Assembly (NCBI GenBank): GCA_015499995.1
Contig: JADNRV010000008.1
Coordinates: 1 to 64,000 of the forward strand
DNA from: Flammula alnicola
Lineage: Eukaryota > Basidiomycota > Agaricomycetes > Agaricales > Strophariaceae
Length of the DNA: 64,000 nucleotides
Direction: 5' to 3'
Under the pieces are notes generated by a model. That model did not search any database, was not told the DNA's origin, and saw nothing but the letters and a program-made list of their open reading frames with translations. Shown piece by piece: positions 51,343 through 62,196 of the stretch (position 1 is its first letter; each line of letters opens with the position of its first letter). Both the position numbers and the translations under genes were made by a program.

Positions 51343-51530
51343 AGCTAGACAATATGAAATCGGGTTTCTTTTTATACATTCTTCTACTTGTGATCTATGT
51401 AACGTTGCTTCGTAGCGGGAGTCGGACTGCGACTGTCGCTCTCCATCATGTAATCCGTCTGGTTGTATTCTTGCGATTATCGATGTAGATTTATCAGCTG
51501 CGTGCACACGAACCTGTTGCCATCGTGATT
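51343..51530 (-). pseudogene. decayed copy of the Pho80-like cyclin 3' end
   Basis: Nucleotide blocks here recur in the intact cyclin gene. The segment TAGACAATATGAAATCGG with its T-rich continuation (51343-51387) matches 52095-52143. CGACTGTCGCTCTCCATCAT (about 51429-51448) matches about 52330-52350, and the GATGTAGATTTATCAGC block (about 51481-51497) matches about 52399-52415. The encoded minus-strand peptide VRVHAADKSTS resembles VRTHSAGKFTS of the cyclin. No upstream cyclin-box exons are present, so this is a 3'-end remnant. Confidence 0.7.
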
Positions 51531-51887
51531 TTACGGTCGGCGAGAAGTTTGGCTTGAGTTTGACGATGTCGTGTGCAACAACATAACCATACATCGACAT
51601 TTTTCCCTTATTGGGGTCATTCAGATCTTTGCTTCAGACTGATCACAAGGTCCTTCGAGGCGACTCTCTGTCTCCGCAGTCCATCCAATGCCTAACCCTT
51701 TCAAATACATAGGACCCTAGGGAAATCAACATTATCAATCTCATCTACCTCCCTGACTGGATACGGAGGCGAAGTTGGTACTTCATCTACAATCGCACCC
51801 AAGATCGGTGCTCTTTTTCTGGAGGAGGAGGGGGAGGATTATATTAAACTGACGAGGTGCTCGGGCTCCATTGGTCCCGGCGATCCG

Positions 51888-52062
51888 CTACCACCAGAAG
51901 TCGCCCAAGAATCTGCGCAGGGACGCGTCGACGAGCACGACGGATCTTGGTCGGCTTGGTGGTGGCGTTGGTGGGAAGGGCGAGGGCGAGGGCGTGAAGG
52001 TCCAGAAGGCCAGATTAAGCGAAGATGCTTTCTACGCTTCGTCGGTGACGCAATAGTACGCC
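51888..52062 (+). pseudogene. decayed copy of the Ran1-like kinase 3' end
   Basis: The plus-strand translation KSPKNLRRDASTSTTDL parallels KSPENLRRDASTSTTDL at the end of the intact kinase (about 50400-50450). The match continues through GEGVKVQKA and the CTTTCTACGCTTCGTCGGTGA end. Deletions remove the residues between GQ and SALRR and shift the frame. No kinase domain accompanies it. It is a 3'-terminal duplicate sitting convergent to the intact cyclin gene. Confidence 0.78.
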
Positions 52063-52162
52063 ATAGCGCTAGATGTTGACTGTTGCATCTCATAGCTAGT
52101 TAGACAATATGAAATCGGCCATCTTTTTTATACATTCTCCTAGAGGATCTACCGAGACCTAT

Positions 52163-53232
52163 CTATGGTCTACCGTGTCGCGTCTGGTTATATTCCTGGG
52201 ACTGTTGAAGAGCAGCGAACGCCATGTTCTGCTCGATCGTCGGCCGCTGGATGACTTCTTGTAACGTAGTCCCAGGTTCCAGTAGTACAGCCGAGGGTTG
52301 CGCCGGCGTCTCCGTAGGCGAGGATGGTTGCGACTGTCCGCTGTCCATCATGTCTACTTCATCACTGTCCGAGGAATTGCAGGGCGATTCCGTCCCGGCG
52401 ATGTAAATTTACCAGCACTGTGGGTGCGCACGAGGTTGACATAATACTCCTGTAAGATTTCCCGGGTGCACTGCAAAGAAAAAAAACAAGAAGGTAGAGA
52501 TAGCGTGTGAGGAACGGAGATTAGGTGGATACAGGTATTAATTAATAATGGAACCCAGACAGAGGAGCGAGAACGAGAGGGAGGAGGGTGCGAAAAAGAA
52601 ATCTGCTGACCATCAGTCGCCAATCTATCATGGAGAGAAACTCTCGTTCGAGGACGTTGAGCTCCGTTACGGAAATGCCGCCCACGCGGGCGTAGAGGTT
52701 GTTCGGACAGAATGCATCGCAGAGGCCTTTGCTGGATACGGCGATGGAAGTGATGACGAAACGATGGCACGTCAGAGATGACAGCGTGAAGAGGGGTATC
52801 CGAGCACAGATCTGATCAATGTTAAAGAGTGTGATGAGCAGACACGATTTCTATAAATTGCTTTTTCATCAGTAACAATAGCACAGTCGACACTGGCTTG
52901 CTTACCTCGACGTTCGTGAATCGAACGATGCGTTTGAGAATCGAGAACACTGATGCTGGGTGATGATCGCGAATGAAATCGTGTTAAAGATTCCCTGATC
53001 AACAGGTTAGATTGACATGGCGTTCAAAAAAGACGACAACATACGGTGATAAAGGTATGCGATCATTATGGGACATTAAACGCTCAAGCATATCTGCTGC
53101 GAACAATAGGTCAGCGAAAAAGATGGAATTCGGAAACTGGCATACGCTACCTATGAGTTGTATAAGATCATCTACGGGAGCATCTTCGAAGTTTGCGGGG
53201 ATCTCAACCCTTTCAGAGCTGTTGGATTCCAT
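52163..53232 (-). CDS. Pho80/PCL-type cyclin
   Basis: Cyclin partner of a Pho85-like CDK, typically in phosphate and nutrient signalling. The start at 53232 (MESNSSERVEIPANFEDAPV) is the first ATG after an upstream stop. Exons then give DDLIQLIADMLERLMSHNDR, IPLSPESLTRFHSRSSPSIS and KSCLLITLFNIDQICARIPL. The diagnostic Pho80 stretch follows: TCHRFVITSIAVSSKGLCDA, CPNNLYARVGGISVTELNVL, then EREFLSMIDWRLMCTREILQ. The C-terminal tail is acidic then Gln-rich (ALQQSQEYNQTRHGRP). Frame breaks occur near 52936-52942 (two bases short, VLDYLKRIVRFTNVE expected) and 52394-52399 (one base, SPG|TESP). The latter is in a C/G run. The gene probably encodes a full-length protein in the organism. Confidence 0.82.
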
Positions 53233-53481
53233 GAATCCATTGCCCAAGGTAGCCGTGTTGGCCTCGAAATCGATGCTTTTGGCTGCGAGTCCGACTCTTC
53301 CTCAGGATTTTCTGGTAAAGGACAAGGAAGCTGCAGCCTAACAAGTACAAGCAGCATCCCGAAACCCAGCTGTACAGTTGGGTCGTCGGGGTCTGAACTC
53401 TATTTTTCATCTCTGCCGTTGTCGTGTGGAGATTGATCAAAAGGTCGTACAGCCCGCTCTCCTCACTCGGTATCCTCTAAA

Positions 53482-54145
53482 ATGGCCCCCAAGCTCGTAA
53501 TTACCCTTTGCTTGTCCCCGTAACCCACCCAATGCTGAGCCCTTTCGAATAGGATCCTAATGAAATTAAGATCATCTACCTCCGTGCTACCGGAGGTGAA
53601 GTCGGTGCTTCATCTGCACTCGCACCCAAGATTGGTCCTCTTGGTCTGGTATGCTGCACGAATCTACTCGCAATGTAGCTCCCGTGTTCACATGTTTTGC
53701 GACAGTCACCCAAAAAGGTCGGAGAAGATATTGCCAAAGCCACATCTGCTTGGAAGGGTCTACGGGTGACAGTCCAGCTCACCATCCAAAATCGTCAAGC
53801 CGCCGTCTCTGTTGTCCCCTCCGCCTCCTCCCTTGTCATCAAGGCACTCAAGGGTCCGTGAATTGCCTGCCTCGTCCGTCCTAATAATCTCATATAGCTT
53901 TTGCAGAGCCCCCACGTGATCGCAAGAAGGAGAAGAACATTAAGCACTCTGGAAACGTTACCCTGGACGAGATCTTCGACATTGCCCGAACAATGAAGAC
54001 AAAGTCGCTTGCGAAGGAGTTGTCAGGGTGTGTGAAGGAGATTCTGGGCACAGCACAAAGCATTGGTTGCACGGTAGACGGTCAACCACCTCACGATATT
54101 ATTGACGGCATCAACTCTGGAGAGGTAGAGGTTCCCGACGCGTAA
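53482..54145 (+). CDS. RPL12: 60S ribosomal protein uL11 (L12)
   Basis: Ribosomal stalk-base protein of the large subunit. Four exons join to [23 protein letters not shown], then [14 protein letters not shown] and [60 protein letters not shown] and [20 protein letters not shown] follow. The end is [20 protein letters not shown], giving about 165 residues as expected. The first exon (53482-53496) is 15 nt. All splice phases fit and no break is seen. It is divergent from the cyclin gene, with a 249 bp shared upstream region. Confidence 0.95.
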
Positions 54146-54369
54146 TCTCATTATTCCACCCTTGCTATACAGATGTTTTCATGACATGCGGCCAGATTCA
54201 TCTCTTCCTGAACTGGAAAAAGAAATCAATTAAGGTACCGTGAGAACTTTCGTGAAGAAGAGCCGCAGCCGCTGTGAGGCGTCATCACGGCCGCTGCACA
54301 CAAGTTGCAACCCTACAAAAACAAGAGAATGCATGCTGCTCTAATGTGTCTTTAGTTCTTCCCTTTCAA

Positions 54370-55327
54370 ATGTTGAACCGTTTGGTGCGCCTCCGTGGCC
54401 ACTCGCTGCCTAAATCCGCAGTTGTTCGATCTTTCTTAGGCCATCTCGCGAGCCTCATGTCCGCCGTTTCCATTTCGGCAATTCGCTTGTGACCGGTATT
54501 GTGGCTGGCACTGTCGGTGGAGGAATATTACTTGGAGCTGGTATCTCGCTTTCCCTGTTTCTCGTCTCTGATAGTTACTAACGTATTCGAAGGATATTCG
54601 TGGTACCAGTGTTCTCTTTTCAAGAAAGCAGTCGACACAGTCAAGCCTGCGTTATTCTTCTTAAAAGAGACGCGAGAGGAACTTGGGAAAAAGCTCCCAG
54701 TCAAGTGCTGGGCTACCTTCGACAAGCTGCCAAAGCTTACGTTTCCTACGTTCCCGGCGCTGGTTTTCTGGTGGACAGAACGTTCGACGCCATTGACGAC
54801 GCCGTCGACGCGCATACCGACGAAGCGAACACCATCATCCGGAAGGCTTATGATGACATCCTGAACGTCGTCCAGCGAGACGGAAATAACCACAAAACGA
54901 GCAGCGCAGTCGAAATTCTTTCCATTACGCGACGTTTGCTGAAAGAACTGAAGGAACTCGGTGTCAAGGTAGGGCAGCCTATTTCCGAAAAACTCGAGTT
55001 GGAGAGACGGGCTGCTGAACTGAGAGCAACTACCGCATCTCTTTATGACACTGTAAAGTCTAAAAGTCCAGGTGTTTCGCAGGCACTGGGAGGTGTCGCC
55101 GAGAAGGTAAAGCATAATGCGCACCTTACCTAGCTATATTCCAGCATTGACGGATTACATCTGACCAGGCTAATAATCTCGTCAAAAGCTCAGAGGTTTC
55201 AGAGACAGCGGGAGGTGTCGCTGAGGGTAGGCTTAACATATATCCTCTATTAAATATCCATTCGTACATGGGTTAATTTGGCGTTGACCAGGCTAAGAAT
55301 CTCATATTTCCAAAGTCGGATAAGTGA
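54370..55327 (+). CDS. tandem paralogue A: mitochondrial-type membrane protein, frame interrupted
   Basis: Closest relative of the next gene. The Arg/Ser-rich N-terminus (MLNRLVRLRGHSLPKSAVVR) looks like a mitochondrial presequence. It is followed by a Gly-rich hydrophobic segment (VTGIVAGTVGGGILLGAG) and a long helical domain: VDTVKPALFFLKETREELGK, APSQVLGYLRQAAKAYVSYV and DRTFDAIDDAVDAHTDEANT. It ends with IFPKSDK. Two frame breaks fit one missing base each (54450-54454; 54691-54694). Most residues align with paralogue B without other damage. The function is unknown; a membrane-anchored helical protein of mitochondria or peroxisomes is the best guess. I do not recognise a named family. Confidence 0.65.
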
Positions 55328-55739
55328 ACAAACTACCTCCAGGAAAATACCAGATGCCGCAGGTGCCAAAGGGAAGAATATTTAATTGTACCTTTTTGTA
55401 AAGCATTTTCGGCTGCTGGCACGCTCGAGCTCGACTTGACCCTATTGCTACATAAACTTGCACGAGAGCAGGCTCCGAGTCATTCTTTTATATTTAGGTC
55501 CGCACTCGAGACATCCCCTCACCTGTCATATTTGCGTAAGTGCATGTCCAGTCTGTACGAATGCCGTGATCATGTATAATGCAGGGTCGTTGCAAGGTCG
55601 CGTTACGGCCCAGAAGCCCGGTGCTTCCGGTACTTGTGGGTTCCATCATCAACGGGCGGCTATTTTGCAGACCCCTCCCCCCCCAACAAAAGGAACAAAA
55701 GCACGCTTCTCTAACCCGTCTTTGATTCTTCCCGTTCAA
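55328..55739. other. spacer between tandem paralogues
   Basis: The last 150 bp resemble the region just upstream of paralogue A (both end TTCTTCCC.TTCAAATG at the ATG), so the promoter was duplicated together with the gene. Confidence 0.55.
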
Positions 55740-56717
55740 ATGTTGAACCACTCGATGCACTTCCGTCGCCAATCGCTTCATGGATGCGTAGTTATTCGAT
55801 CCTTCTTAAGGCGGAATTCGTCTTTCCCCTCAACGCCTGGCCCTGCCCGCCGTTTCCATCTCGGAAATTCGCTCATGAGCGGTGTCGTGTCTGGTGTTGT
55901 CTGCGGAGGAATATTAGTTGGAGCTGGTATGTCCCTTTCTGAGTCTCTCGCCTCTAGGTACTAACCTTATATGAAGGTTACGCATGGTATCACTATTCAG
56001 GTGTCAAGCACGCGATCGACACCGTCAAGCCCGCATTGTTCTTTTTGAAAGAGACACAAGAGGAACTTGGAAAAGAGGCACCCAGTCAGGTTCTGGGCTA
56101 CCTTAGAGAAGCTGCTAAAGCTTACGTTTCATACTTTCCCGGCGCTGGCTTTCTGGTTGACAGGATATTTGACGCCATCGACGATGCCGTCGATACCCAT
56201 GCCCCCGAAGCAAACACCGTTATCAAGAAAGCTTATGACGATATCCTGGAAGTTGTCCAACGAGATGGGAACATGCATAAAGCGGCCAGCGCTTCCGACA
56301 TTCTTTCTATAGCCCAAAATCTATTGAACGACTTGACGGCACTCGGCGTCAAGGTTGGACAGCCCATCTCGAAACAACTCGAGTTGGAGAGAAGAATTGC
56401 TGAATTGGGAGCTACTACCGCATCTTTCTCCAACGCTGTAAAGTCCCAGTCATTGGAAGGAATTGCAGAAAAGGTAAGTCACACATGCCGCATGCGTACT
56501 CTCTTTGCCTCCTCTTTTCACCTTTATTCGTGCATTATATGAACTGCATTTATCAGGTCAAGAATATCGTTGAAAGCCCAGAAATTTCGCGGACATTGGA
56601 AGACGTCGCTAAGAAGGTAAATCAAACATGCGTCTTCCATTTAGCATTTTGTCGCACGCAGGCTGAAATAAACATGACCAGGCCAAGAATCTGTTCTCTC
56701 CCAAGTCGGATAAGTGA
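55740..56717 (+). CDS. tandem paralogue B: mitochondrial-type membrane protein
   Basis: Intact paralogue of the preceding gene. Four exons (55740-55926, 55977-56473, 56557-56616, 56682-56717) give 259 residues. A basic presequence-like N-terminus (MLNHSMHFRRQSLHGCVVIR, then RRFHLGNSLMSG) leads into the hydrophobic VVSGVVCGGILVGAGYAWYH. A long amphipathic helical region follows: KPALFFLKETQEELGKEAPS, VLGYLREAAKAYVSYFPGAG and VDRIFDAIDDAVDTHAPEAN. The C-terminus is KNLFSPKSDK. The pattern (targeting sequence, one membrane segment, helical body) suggests the mitochondrial membrane, but this is inference. The family is not recognised by name. Confidence 0.72.
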
Positions 56718-57984
56718 ATAATCGCAGGTATCAGAAGGGAGAGGATTGCTAATATTGTAATATTGTACCATTTTCAAGTTTTAAAAAAGCATATCAAGCT
56801 GTGGCCACTCTCGTTGACAGTGTCGCTGCGTATACATTAATTTGCCCGAGAATACGCTCATTCTTTCAGTGACCTCCACGCGACGAGTTCGCATCCTACG
56901 ATCGCCTCCTCTGGGTTGACAGGATGGACACTCGGATTTCTTCCGTGTTGTGGGAGACACCAAACTGAGCAAGGCTCTAGCAGAAATCGAGAGAAGAAAA
57001 TCATACATTTGCAAATCGTCGAGCCAAGTCAATGCTAGTCTGGATGATGACACACTGGAAGTAAAGTTAACGATTACCTCGGAGCTCGTCGTACTCTGGG
57101 ATTCCATTGCAGCATTTCGTATAAATCACGAATGTGAAAGTTGATCCTTGAAACTTGAAGCTTGAAGCTTGAAGCTTGAAGACTGAAGCGAAATTACTCT
57201 CGCTTTTTAAGTGTTGGTAACGGACATCATGAGATCGTCGATAGGATATCGGAAACTAGGCCGGCACAACCTGGTTTTTTTGTCAAGACCAATTTTATTC
57301 AACACCGTATCACCCTTCAAGAGTCAGGGGGCACGTCGAATAAAGTCTATCATGAATTTCGGGTGAAGGTTGATTTAGACGCTGAATGCATCTACTGGCA
57401 TCACGATGACAAAGGGCTCCTTACTTGATCCAAGTGTCCTCGAGGACTCGTGTCTTTGTGTCTAAGCCTGCAAATAGTAGGATTCTTTTACATCAAATCT
57501 GCAACATTTTGAGAATATCGTTGTTATTCATTGACAAAGATGCCAATCAGGAAGTTGATCTCTGAGCCCGAAACACGATTCCACGTGACTAATGAGGGCA
57601 GGCAATCTCGCGTCCGAGTCCACTGCTCAGTCACGACCATGATGACCATGAACATTGCAATTTCAAATTTGAATTCTCACTCACTCACTCACATACCCTA
57701 AATGCTTTATGCCTTTGCGTTGGATAATTCGGTCTTTCAGAGTGGCAGCATTTTGACTCCATCTGGACGGCCCAACTGAAGGACTCGGAGGACACACGGT
57801 TTGCGAGTGTGTTCATGAGCTTGATGTTTGGAGATATGTATATACTGCAATATGATTTGACAGGTTGACAGTTCGACGTCGAGAATGGGCCACGCCTTCA
57901 ATCTTTCCAATTTTAGAACAAAGTGCTGCACCTGCGTTATGCGTTGCACGAGTTTGCCCTCATCTACTGTATGTACCTCCACCA
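56718..57984. other. intergenic region with microsatellite and an orphan open frame
   Basis: A seven-base repeat (GCTTGAA, about 4-5 units, near 57146-57184) and a CTCA repeat (about 57676-57692) occur here. From about 57178 to 57428 the plus strand stays open without an ATG and reads like a protein tail (PGFFVKTNFIQHRITLQESG, then VKVDLDAECIYWHHDDKG). No start, splice structure or family could be assigned. Confidence 0.45.
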
Positions 57985-60900
57985 ATGCCATCTGTTCGTA
58001 AATTCTTTGCGAACCTCTTCCATGCTTCTAAAAAGGAGCGAAGTCACCAGTTGGTAACGCAAAGCACAGAAAGGTAAGCAACGGAATCGATGCCATGATC
58101 AACCTGGTCTAATCGACTGTGAACCGTAGTCTGCCGCCAACCATCGACAACACTCGTGTCGCTACTCCATTCAAGAATGTTAACCCTGCCGCCTTAAACC
58201 GATCTTTGCCGACCACCCTGGATGACTGGCCGCAGATTCCCCAGGCGAGGGCGCAAGATCCCGAAGAGTAACAGAATCGACGCTGATCACCTGGAGTCGT
58301 ATACTGACACGTATTTGTAGACTTGCGCCAGGTGGTTCCACCAGCCGTGTATCCGGTCAATTCATGGATACCAATCCTGCCTCGTCGCGCCAATCTCTGT
58401 CTAGCATTCTCAAGCCATCGTCGCCCCCATGGGAATCCTGGAAGATCGACGGAGATTTCCTTCTCCAGGTTTACGACTGGAATGCAAAGCATCCACAGAA
58501 TACTCTCGATCGCATTCTCAACAAAACCTCCACCTTGATCGATCGACACGGAATTTTATTAGAGCTTGTTCCTGATGGTCCTATCCCATTCCGAGGTTTC
58601 GTCAAGGCATTGGCGCATGTTGTAAAGTTGGGAACGGTATGTAAATATACCTCTTTTTGTCGCTGCCGTGATTGAACATTTCCATAGGCTATTGCCGAGG
58701 CAAAGGTTGCTGCGCTTCAGTTTGCGGCGGACGTATTGCAATGGCTCGAGAAGTTGTCATCAGCTTTCGGAGATGGTGGAAGCAGTCGTTTTATTTCAAA
58801 GGCATGGGACAATCTTGGAGATATCAGGTTCGTCCTCCCACTCTCCTGGCATAACAAACCATTAACGGAGGTCCACTCCTCGTTTTCGCAGAGGGTTGAT
58901 CGAGGATGTGTGTACATGGGCACACAGGATGTTGGTATGCCAAGAAGTAGTCTCTTGAGGATTTAACCGCTTCATTCTGTCTCGAATTTTTTAGAATGGT
59001 GGACTGATCCAGCGTGCATCTGTCAACGAGAAGATTGTGGAGTTCCAAAAAGAGTTTACGCATGCCATCGAGCGCTTTGGGGTGTGTCGTGATCCTAGAT
59101 CAACATGTATTGCTAATAACCCGACCTCCTACAGGTTATCTCGAACATTCGTATCGCCATAGGTCAGGATCGTTTGAATCGACGCCTAGACAGCTTAGTA
59201 AGTAGTGTAACAAGCTACATTGCACTCGCAGCGATTTTAACTCGCTCAGGGGACGCATATCGCCGTGGGTCAAGATTATACGAATCGACGCTTGGATAGC
59301 ATGAATGAACATTTGACGCAAATGGGGCAGAAGGTGCGATTGTCGAACAATATCTTTACCTGACTATAATCAGCTGAAAGCTGCCAGCCCGAACAGACAC
59401 TGCCAGACGCCACATTCCAATCTCAGAAGAAGATTCCCTGCGATCCTGGCTCACGAAGAACAGTCTTGGCCGAAATCATGAGGTGGATTGATAACATTTC
59501 AGAAGGCTCTCAATCCTTCTTGTGGCTCTCAGGCGACCCCGGTGTTGGCAAATCCGCCGTCACTGCCTCGATTGCGAGAGAGTGTATCCGTCGTAAAATC
59601 CTTTGGGCGCAATTTTTCATCAACCGCAACGACGCTATGACCGTCGACCCCCGGATATATTTCCCTTCTATCGCCGAGCAAATGTCTTTATGTGCGCCCG
59701 CCGTTAAGCACGCTGTGCAGAAAAAACTTGAAGAACACCCCTACCTGATGACCGACGATATCTCCCTCGAACAAGCCACGAAACTGTTCATTGACACGAT
59801 TCGGGTCGCGTCGGCTTCAACCCCTACACAGCCGGTCGCCATTGTCATTGACGCCCTGGACGAAACCGATCTCAAGCGACTGAAAGACACCGCTGAGATA
59901 TTCTCTCAGGTCGTTAGAGATCTTCCACCCAATGCAAAGGTCTTCATCTCCAGCCGAGTCGAGAGCGTCATCAGGGACAATTTCGCCCACCATCCACGAG
60001 TGCAGAATATACATTTGTCAGTCAAAAACTCTATCGCCGATGTCACGGAATTCTTAGAGAGGAAGGTGCACGAGATAATGAAGGAACATCACATTGACTG
60101 GGCGCAATGGGGGGAGGAGCCCATGCAAAAGTTGTGTTCCCAGGCATCCGGTCTTTTCATTTGGGCTGTGACTGCCATTGACTACATTCGGGTGCAGATT
60201 GAAGATTTTGGTACAGAATGTCTCCACAGTGTTATTGACGAGCTCAACACAAATGGCATGGACAAAATCAATATGCTCTATCGGGCAATCCTCCAGCGAA
60301 CTTATCAGCGAATTGATCAACACCCAATCAACCCATGGCAAATCCAGTGTTTTAGGCGAATTATGGGTGCTATCTTGGCGCAACAAAGCCCCTTGTCGGT
60401 CGATGACCTTACAGCATTGCTAGACCTTCGAAATCCCACTACTGGAGCCGCAGTTGACGTTAAGCACTTTGTTCGTCGACTGCGAACGGTTTTGGTGCCA
60501 GGCGTAGCCAACATCAATGGTCGAACAGTTCCTCGTGTGCACAAATCATTCGCCGACTTTGTCACCAGCGCAGAAGCTCAGGATTTCCGTGTCGATATGA
60601 CGGATTCACACGGGGAGCTTGCCTTGCGGTGTATCGACCACCTGACTCGGCTTTGGAAAGGCCAAGTGCCCAGACAAGTTCATTATGCAACATTGCATTG
60701 GTCTTCCCACTTAACCCGACTTGTTGGAGTGCCACTGGAACAGGAGGAAGCAGATGATGATACAGCAACTAGTAATGATGCAAAGAGCATAGTCTCAAAC
60801 CTGGAGAACGATGCCAATGTCCCAGCTTCAGTGGAGCCTAGACAGACGGACTCCAAGGACCAGCGCCTCATTGCCGATGATAACACCCATGACGACCTCT

Positions 60901-62196
60901 GGAATGCCTCTGTTTCTCTATATACAGGGCGGGTTGTGTGTGTCCGTCGCAGATCTCTTTGGTTAAGGGATCTCGAAACGGGTGAAGGGATAGGAGTTAC
61001 TCCTGAAGGACATACGGATGACATCAACTCAGCTGTTTTCTCTCCAGACGGAAGGTTTATTCTTTCTGCCTCTGATGATAAAACCATCCGCACCTGGGAT
61101 TCATCGACTGGCCAAATGTTGAATATTTTCGAAGGCCACACTCGCGCGGTCTTGGCAGCTATTTTCTCTCCAGATGGAAAACACATTGTGTCCGCATCTT
61201 TTGATAAGACCATCCGCACCTGGGATTCATCGACTGGCGAAACGTTGAATATTTTCAAAGGCCACACTGGCGGGGCCTACACAGCTACTTTCTCTCCTGA
61301 TGGGAGACACATTGTGTCTGCCTCCTATGATAGGACCATCCGCGTTTGGGATGCAAAGACTGGGGAGGTAGTCCACGTTTTAGAAGGCCATCCTTCCGGT
61401 GTATGCTATGCTGTTTTTTCTCCAGATGGAAAGAATATTCTTTCTTGTTCTAAGGATGGGACCATCATTGTCTGGGATTCAGAAGCTGGAGAAAGAATTC
61501 CAGATGCTTCCATCACATCAGGCAGTCCAAATGCCGAGCTTTCGTTTACCAGCTCTGAAACACGCCCATATATCGTCACTCCACCTAAATCCATCACAGT
61601 TCCGGGGACTACTCCAGCAGCATATTCTTTTGATGTGGGTGAAGGGAGAACAGGTGGTATTGGCAATGCGTGGGTATACTCCAACCAACGACATAATTTT
61701 GTGACAAGCATGTATTTGGACCAATTAATCTTCCTCGACTCTGCACCAGCCGAGGGATCGGAAGAGGGATCGGAAGACGCTTGGGCGGAATTGAAGGTCC
61801 GTTGAAATTTTCATTCCGAATAATCAAACAACTCAATTTTTTTTCTTTTTCTTTTTCTCCTTTTTTCAGCCCTACCTCGAGGCCCAGATAGAGTCCATCG
61901 TATATGCGATCCAAAGCGTGCTATCCGGCGTGCGCAGCCCGACGCCATCGCCCGCGCTAAACGAGAACCTGACGCAGATCATCACGATCGTGTCGGCCAT
62001 CGTCGCGGTGTGCAACGACAACCTCCCGCCGGCGTCTGTGCAGCAAGGGAATGAGATCCTGTGCGAGCTCAGCGACCACGCGACCAAGCTGAGCGAGGTG
62101 CAGGCGCTGCCCGAGGTGACCAAGGAGTCGCGGCAGATCATGGCCAAGTCGAGCTTTGCGATTGCGAATGTGATGAAGGGCTTGATGAAGTTGTGA
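57985..62196 (+). CDS. NACHT-WD40 (NLR-like) protein with Spa2-like C-terminal domain
   Basis: Ten exons (57985-58073, 58130-58267, 58321-58636, 58688-58827, 58892-58934, 58995-59081, 59135-59197, 59250-59333, 59388-61796, 61870-62196) join to 1231 residues with every phase matching. Residues about 1-330 are helical, with RIAIGQDRLNRRLDSL and HIAVGQDYTNRRLDSM forming an internal duplication. The NACHT ATPase has Walker A GDPGVGKS (369-376) and Walker B AIVIDALDE. Four WD repeats follow, each of the GH-x-FSPDG-x-WD type (for example HIVSASFDKTIRTWD), nearly identical as in fungal NWD genes. The last exon (PYLEAQIESIVYAIQSVLSG, then ENLTQIITIVSAIVAVCNDN and FAIANVMKGLMKL) resembles the Spa2 polarisome C-terminal helical domain. 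If unspliced, the protein would end KVR at 61805. Fungal NLRs act in non-self recognition; the role of this fusion is unknown. Confidence 0.88.

Noticed and set aside
57146..57184. Possible CRISPR-like array of GCTTGAA units
   Set aside because: Seven-base units with no spacers; a simple microsatellite in a eukaryote. A similar short motif on the other strand near 2817-2843 is also just a small repeat.
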